DNA of 64,000 bases from contig NC_088300.1 in the NCBI RefSeq assembly GCF_032854445.1, positions 38,966,458-39,030,457 on the forward strand, given 5' to 3'. Source of the DNA: Liolophura sinensis. Lineage: Eukaryota; Mollusca; Polyplacophora; Chitonida; Chitonidae. Made by a program: the position numbers and the translations under genes. How positions within the stretch are numbered: the stretch's first letter is position 1; the number at the start of each line of letters is the position of its first letter. Below, in pieces: positions 57,721-64,000 of the stretch. The notes under the pieces are model-generated. The model was not told where the DNA came from, did not search any database, and worked only from the letters and a program-made list of their open reading frames with translations.

Positions 57721-60010
57721 AAGGACTACTTACAGCATGATAAACAGAAATACTACTGGCGAACGGATTAGAGTGGTAGTGGGGGATGGTGGGGGGGGGG
57801 GGGGGGGTCTGGCACCTTCTGCATGGTGAACGAAAATACTACTGATGAACGGATTGGAATTCTGGGGGGAACGGGACTTACTGCATGATTAACGGAAATA
57901 CTACTGATGAACGGATTGGAATTGTGGGGGAGCGGGACTTACTGCATGGTTAACGGAAATACTACTGATGAACGGATTGGAATTGTGGGGGGAGCGGGAC
58001 TTACTGCATGATTAACGGAAATACTACTGATGAACGGGTTGGATTTGTGAGGGAACGGGACTTACTGCATGATTAACGGGAATACTACTGATGAACGGAT
58101 TGGAATTGTGGGGGAGCGGGACTTACTGCATGATTAACGGAAATACTACTGATGACCGGATTAGAATTGTGGGAGAGCGGGACTTACTGCATGATTAACG
58201 GGAATACTACTGATGAACGGATTGGAATTGTAGGGGAGCGGGACTTACTGCATGATTAACGGAAATACTACTGATGACCGGATTAGAATTGTGGGAGAGC
58301 GGGACTTACTGCATGATTAACGGGAATACTACTGATGAACGGATTGGAATTGTAGGGGAGCGGGACTTACTGCATGATTAACGGAAATACTACTGATGAC
58401 CGGATTAGAACTGTGGGAGAGCGGGACTTACTGCATGATTAACGGAAATACTGCTGATGAACGGATTAGAATTGTGGGCGAGCGGGACTTACTGCATGAT
58501 TAACGGAAATACTACTGATGAACGGATTGGAATTGTAGGGGAGCGGGACTTACTGCATGATTAACGGAAATACTACTGATGAACGGATTAGAATTGTGGG
58601 AGAGCGGGACTTACTGCATGATTAACGGAAATACTACTGATGACCGGATTAGAATTGTGGGGCAGTGGGACTTACTGCATGATTAACGGAAATACTACTG
58701 ATGAACGGATTGGAATTTTGGGGGAGTGGGACTTACTACATGATTAACGGAAATACTACTGATGAACGATTGGAATTGTGGGGGAGTGGGACTTATTACA
58801 TGATTAACGGAAATACTACTGATGAACGATTAGAATTGTGGGAGAGCGGGACTTACTGCATGATTAACGGAAATACTACTGATGAACGTATTGGAATTGT
58901 AGGGGAGCGGGACTTACTGCATGATTAACGGAAATACTACTGATGACCGGATTAGAACTGTGGGAGAGCGGGACTTACTGCATGATTAACGGAAATACTG
59001 CTGATGAACGGATTAGAATTGTGGGCGAGCGGGACTTACTGCATGATTAACGGAAATACTACTGATGAACGGATTGGAATTGTAGGGGAGCGGGACTTAC
59101 TGCATGATTAACGGAAATACTACTGATGAACGGATTAGAATTGTGGGAGAGCGGGACTTACTGCATGATTAACGGAAATACTACTGATGACCGGATTAGA
59201 ATTGTGGGGCAGTGGGACTTACTGCATGATTAACGGAAATACTACTGATGAACGGATTGGAATTGTGGGGGAGTGGGACTTACTACATGATTAACGGAAA
59301 TACTACTGATGAACGATTGGAATTGTGGGGGAGTGGGACTTATTACATGATTAACGGAAATACTACTGATGAACGGATTAGAATTGTGGGGGAGTGGGAC
59401 TTACTACATGATTAACGGAAATACTACTGATGAACGATTGGAATTGTGGGGGAGTGGGACTTATTACATGATTAACGGAAATACTACTGATGAACGATTG
59501 GAATTGTGGGGGAGTGGGACTTATTACATGATTAACGGAAATACTACTGATGAACGGATTAGAATTGTGGGGGAGTGGGACTTACTACATGATTAACGGA
59601 AATACTACTGATGAACGATTGGAATTGTGGGGGAGTGGGACTTATTACATGATTAACGGAAATACTACTGATGAACGGATTAGAATTGTGGGAGAGCGGG
59701 ACTTACTGCATGATTAACGGAAATACTACTGATGACCGGATTAGAACTGTGGGAGAGCGGGACTTACTGCATGATTAACGGAAATACTACTGATGAACGG
59801 ATTAGAATTGTGGGGGAGTGGGACTTACTACATGATTAACGGAAATACTACTGATGAACGATTGGAATTGTGGGGGAGTGGGACTTATTACATGATTAAC
59901 GGAAATACTACTGATGAACGGATTAGAATTGTGGGAGAGCGGGACTTACTGCATGATTAACGGAAATACTACTGATGAACGTATTGGAATTGTGGGGGAG
60001 TGGGACTTGA
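57721..60010. repeat. ~61-bp minisatellite, about 37 copies
   Basis: Unit GGAATTGTGGGGGAGCGGGA, CTTACTGCATGATTAACGGA, AATACTACTGATGAACGGATT. A G run (about 57781-57807) interrupts the start. 60-bp variants missing one G of ACGGATT are read as open frames of 75 codons; these are not genes. A higher-order block repeats at a 547-bp offset. Confidence 0.96.
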
Positions 60011-60194
60011 TTAACGCTGCAGTTGTGAATTTGTGTTTTAATGTTTCCTTCGTTTTTATTTCAAATACTGATTGATGTCTAGATGTGTTTTGTCTATAAG
60101 ACAGCATCTCTACGAAGCAGGCCCGATGTTACAACTCCAAATAAAATAACACACCTCGCTTCAGTATGAGTGGCAACTATGCCATTTTAATTTG

Positions 60195-60430
60195 TGGCCA
60201 CTGGGGCTAGAGTGCCAGCGCGACGCAATGACCCAGCAGCCTCTGACCAATGCTGTCCTTGTGATTTCAGTCCAGCTCACGTACGTGGGAAGGTCTGACA
60301 TCAACCTGCGGATGGCCGTGGGTTTCCCCCCGGGCTCTGCCCGGTTTCCTCTCACCATAATGTTGGCCGCCGTCGTATAAGTGAAATATCCTTGAGTACG
60401 GCGTAAAACACTAATCAAATAAATAAATAA
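60195..60430 (+). mobile_element. SINE family 2 copy
   Basis: GCTAGAGTGCCAGCGCGACG, CAATGACCCAGCAGCCTCTG, B-box-like ATTTCAGTCC, ACGTGGGAAGGTCTGACATC, CACCATAATGTTGGCCGCCG, then TTGAGTACGGCGTAAAACAC and (AAAT)n. Confidence 0.87.
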
Positions 60431-61792
60431 TCTAATTTAATGAGAAAAACTCGGATTTTCAAATCGAGATGGAACAAGTAGAAACGACATTATTTAGCTA
60501 TTTAAAACTAAGTGTGTTGGACAGCCATCAGGGTCTAATTTCTTCAAAACCCAAACGATATGGGATTACACGTACCGGTAAGGCCTTGGTCCTGCTTCTT
60601 CGTGAAAACTTAGTACAGCCCGTTTGATTTTATTTCTGACTACATTTTCAGCAATGTAGAATATAGCTTAAATATTAAAATAGTCGATACTTTTAAATGT
60701 ATGCATGACCTATGTATGTACATATATGGTTCAAATCATGTTTTGATATAACTATTGCTATTATTTATGAAGGTCAGCTGTTACAAATACAGACAAGATT
60801 TATGAGAATAATGTGAATAAATAGAAAAACTAAAATACACATAGTACTGTTTTATGTATACCGGTACCTTTTATCTCCTTTTCCGTGTACACTTTTACTG
60901 TGTATTGTAAAAGCGGCTTACTGTAACAAGTAGTACTGCGGTTTACATCAGATTCGAACACAAAAACCAGTTAAGGACACAACTGATATCCGAAAGTTAC
61001 CGAAAATTAGGTTTTATGTCTTAATTACGTAAAAGTATTTCAAATATCCTTTACTGATTTCCTGTCTAAGTTGTCAGAAAAGTGTTATACAAATATAATT
61101 TATGTACGATGTCATGCTATAGGCACTGATATTACGGGCGTAGACATTCTCAGACGTCACAAAGGGAGGCACTGGAGTTGTTGTGGGTAATATAAGCAAA
61201 ACTTAGTGTGTGAATGAAACAGCTGCACGTCGTGTTAATTCACGCTGTCTGACGACCTCCATTAACAAGCCAATTAGATCAATCAGTGATTACCTAATGA
61301 CTTAATTACGTCATAGCATTGTATAGAACAAAGTGATCTACAAAATGTGACAAGCGCTAGTTTATCATAGTGGTTTAACATAATTAATAATAAATTTATA
61401 TACGTTTATTTCGGGTAGGCTTAAGTAGATACTATGTAGTAAATGTTAGGCAAAATTTACAATGTTGGCCATTCGATTGCATCCTGAAAATACATTTACC
61501 GCCACTGAAAACACAATGGTATATGTATAGTGTACATATATATAACCCATGTATGTACGGCGAATCATTTGTGTCCTCCAAAAAGAGTATAGGCGTTGAA
61601 TTAACGACAACCTATATATATATATATATACATACAACACTTTAAGCGACAAGTCAAACATGCAGGCATATGATGTTAACAGGAATACAGAAAATAATAT
61701 TATTCTATTTTGACCGGCCTAGATCCTCTAAAACTCTTACAAATGGTTGCATAGGCCCCTTAATTCTTAAATATTCAGTGATGATAATTTGC

Positions 61793-61796
<4 letters not shown>
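60431..61796. other. Intergenic, nothing recognised
   Basis: AT-rich; no exon, RNA or element identified beyond a short (TA)n at about 61613-61630. Confidence 0.4.

Positions 61797-61879
<83 letters not shown>
61797..61879. repeat. (TA)n microsatellite
   Basis: Pure TA repeat; the Ile/Tyr-alternating open frame across it is an artefact. Confidence 0.97.
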
Positions 61880-61882
<3 letters not shown>

Positions 61883-62607
61883 TCGAGGAAGCAATCTACC
61901 TACCGTGAGTTCAGCAGAAGAGTAGTTCTATATCCTAAAATGACACGATATAAAAGAAAACCTGTATAGCCGCTAGTTCGTGGAGACAAACACGCGTTTT
62001 CATTGCAGAACTGTGATGTGTCATCTGCTTGTATCGTATCAAGACTAACCTATGTAGTATTCAAATGATGGGACACACACACACACAGAAGGTTGAGGTT
62101 AAGCTACCGTCAGATAAAATTATAATGATTATGATAATCTCATTTATTCCCATCTGCGAGTACAGACTATGTATCGTATCTCACGTACCGGTAATGCATA
62201 TACACGCACACATACGACAGTAGTCGTGTAGCCATAAATAGTAACAAACGGGTGCCAAATTTAGCCAAACTAAAGAAACTACTATATGATACGAGTGAAA
62301 ATACGATTGTGTCTTTATTATACAGTCAGCGTCCGCTGTTTTTTGTTTTTGTTTTTTTTTCTCTCGCCACAATCAAGTTGTCAAAACGACGTACAATACG
62401 TGACTTTGTTAATGTAAGAAGGCCTTGTGGAAATGGAAGAAAAACGAAAAAGCTAAGGCGCATTTGTCCGCACATCATAATTGACGTACTGCAGAGGCTT
62501 GAGAAATGACAAGAAAAACGGACGTTTATTCCGTATTAGTTAAAATCATGTTTTCGGAAATCGTTGGCATTCCATACAGAACAATTACACACAAGTACAC
62601 AGTTGAA

Positions 62608-62608
<1 letters not shown>
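61880..62608. other. Intergenic between TA repeats
   Basis: No supported gene; a short (AC)n lies near 62072-62085. The Lys/Arg-rich frame ending at 62509 is unsupported. Confidence 0.4.

Positions 62609-62680
<72 letters not shown>
62609..62680. repeat. (TA)n microsatellite
   Basis: Pure TA repeat. Confidence 0.97.
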
Positions 62681-62682
<2 letters not shown>

Positions 62683-62902
62683 TGAAATACTCTTGCGTTA
62701 TGCGTATTCTGATCAAATAAAATTAAACTATTTCTTGTAAAGTATAGCCTTTGATCATTTCTTTCTCCTAAAAATTATGCTTGATTCTCTGTTAAATCAA
62801 TACTCACAGCTCGAAACACACGGTAGATTTAATAGCACAGTTATCTTCATGTGGCACAAGACATGAAGAACACATATATGATTTCAAATCAATGAACATG
62901 AT

Positions 62903-63082
62903 GGCTTCTTCTACGGTCGTACAGTGACGGTACGTGGGAAGGTCTGTCAGTAATTTGTCGTGAGTTTAACCCCAAACCAAGTTTAATCGGCCAGGTTTAA
63001 TCAACCTATAATGCTGACCGCCGTGGTATATGTGGAATATTGGTAAGTAACGCGTTAAACTCCAATAAAATAAATAAATCAA
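62903..63082 (+). mobile_element. SINE family 2, diverged copy
   Basis: GGTACGTGGGAAGGTCTGTC, AGTAATTTGTCGTGAGTTTA, CCTATAATGCTGACCGCCGT, then CGCGTTAAACTCCAATAAAA and TAAATAAATC. Confidence 0.78.
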
Positions 63083-64000
63083 TCAGTAAAAAAATGAAGA
63101 GTATATGCCACAATACAGGATAGCTTTTCGTAATAAAGCAAACATACATTTGCAACATATGCTAAAATGCCCCCCCCCCCCCCCCCCCCCACCACCATGG
63201 GATGTTCAGTCTTGCATTTAGGCCGTCCGTTAGTTAAATGACGCATGTTAAAAGATAGCATGTTATAAAATTTGACGACCGATCGACCGACTGACGGGCA
63301 GACAGACATAACCACCTTCTTACATAGTGTTACTTTGTATAGCAACTTGCAACCAGCAGTTTCATGCTCTTTCAGTTAAAAATACATGTTCCGTTGGTTT
63401 ATTTATTTGATTGATGTTTTACGCCGTACACAAGAATATCTTGATATACAAGCATACAAAATGCAACTTCTCTAAATTCTTATTTCCTAACGCCATAAGT
63501 TAATGAAGAACTGCATAACCATGTATCATGCCGGGCTGGTAATCGAGTGTACTATTTAAATTTCGAGTATTTCACAATACATGATGTAACGGTTTCTCAC
63601 ACGGCCTTAACGATCACATCCACATTGAGCTTGCGTTTGATTATTAGAAACAAGAGCTCTCGGTTCTATGGTTCACGCGAACCAAACCTTTTGTGAAACA
63701 TGAGCGCAACATCCTCATAAATAAAGTCACATTAAGCAATCATCATTGTACTTATGCACCAATAGAGCAGTCAAACTGGATACGCAATGTGTTCTCACGA
63801 CCTCGAAACAGCGACCTTTGTTTAAGTACATCGACATAACTGATTGACATTCACTAATATCTGTTTTATTCCTCGATTTTTTGCTCTGTTAATTGCTTAA
63901 GTTTTATCATTGACAGGAACTGCCATATGCATGATATTGATATATACAAGTAATATTGTTATCAGAGAGAGAGAGAGAGAGAGAAAAGAGAGTGCTCTGT
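63083..64000. other. Intergenic with small repeats
   Basis: Poly-C at about 63171-63190. A minus-strand tail fragment of SINE family 2 lies at about 63399-63450 (TTGATGTTTTACGCCGTACA). (GA)n lies at about 63965-63985. No gene. Confidence 0.5.

Noticed and set aside
58701-59596. 75-codon frames repeating GSGTYYMINGNTTDE-type peptides
   Set aside because: They appear only where 60-bp variants of the minisatellite adjoin; the other units carry stops.

Overview
The window is animal genomic DNA: long introns, spliced genes, tRNA-derived SINEs, foldback elements, minisatellites and one assembly gap. The SINE tails (a conserved 3' block ending in AAATAAATA or CACTCACTC) and a secreted protein with chitin-binding CBM14 domains point to a lophotrochozoan, most likely a mollusc. 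The species cannot be named from sequence alone. Most short open frames are noise; true coding sequence was found by joining exons at splice sites with matching phase.

Region by region. 0.6-2.4 kb: a decayed hAT-type (ZNF862-like) transposase relic with a SINE inserted in its 3' part. 4.7-6.7 kb: a 53-bp minisatellite. 9.7 kb: a 200-N gap whose two edges carry the same 14 bases. 11-16 kb: SINEs and a duplicated 190-bp segment. 18.1-30.4 kb, plus strand: a complete five-exon gene for a 280-residue secreted protein consisting of a signal peptide, a short eight-cysteine segment and a Hedgehog-type Hint autoprocessing domain, with no Hedge signalling domain. Its introns hold two related foldback elements, SINEs and small tandem repeats. 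32.5-36 kb: 64-bp and 99-bp arrays. 39.3-39.8 kb: a ~43-bp array. 41.3-43.5 kb, minus strand: three 3' exons encoding two CBM14 chitin-binding domains and a C-terminal four-cysteine motif. 49.2-52.6 kb, minus strand: a signal-peptide, mucin-like, single-pass membrane protein in two coding exons. 55-60 kb: a degenerate ~45-bp array and a ~61-bp array. The rest is AT-rich sequence with SINEs and (TA)n.

Two points stand out. First, the Hint protein aligns without gaps to Hedgehog over the first 46 Hint positions and keeps the Cys, Thr-x-x-His and Ser-Cys-Tyr residues, but has Lys where Hedgehog has the Asp used to activate cholesterol. It may therefore cut itself without adding sterol, releasing a tiny cysteine-rich peptide. 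Second, the mucin exon ends in the phase required by both the membrane exon and the CBM14 exons 8 kb downstream. One locus might thus make a membrane-tethered mucin and a secreted chitin-binding mucin; this is inference and needs transcript data.
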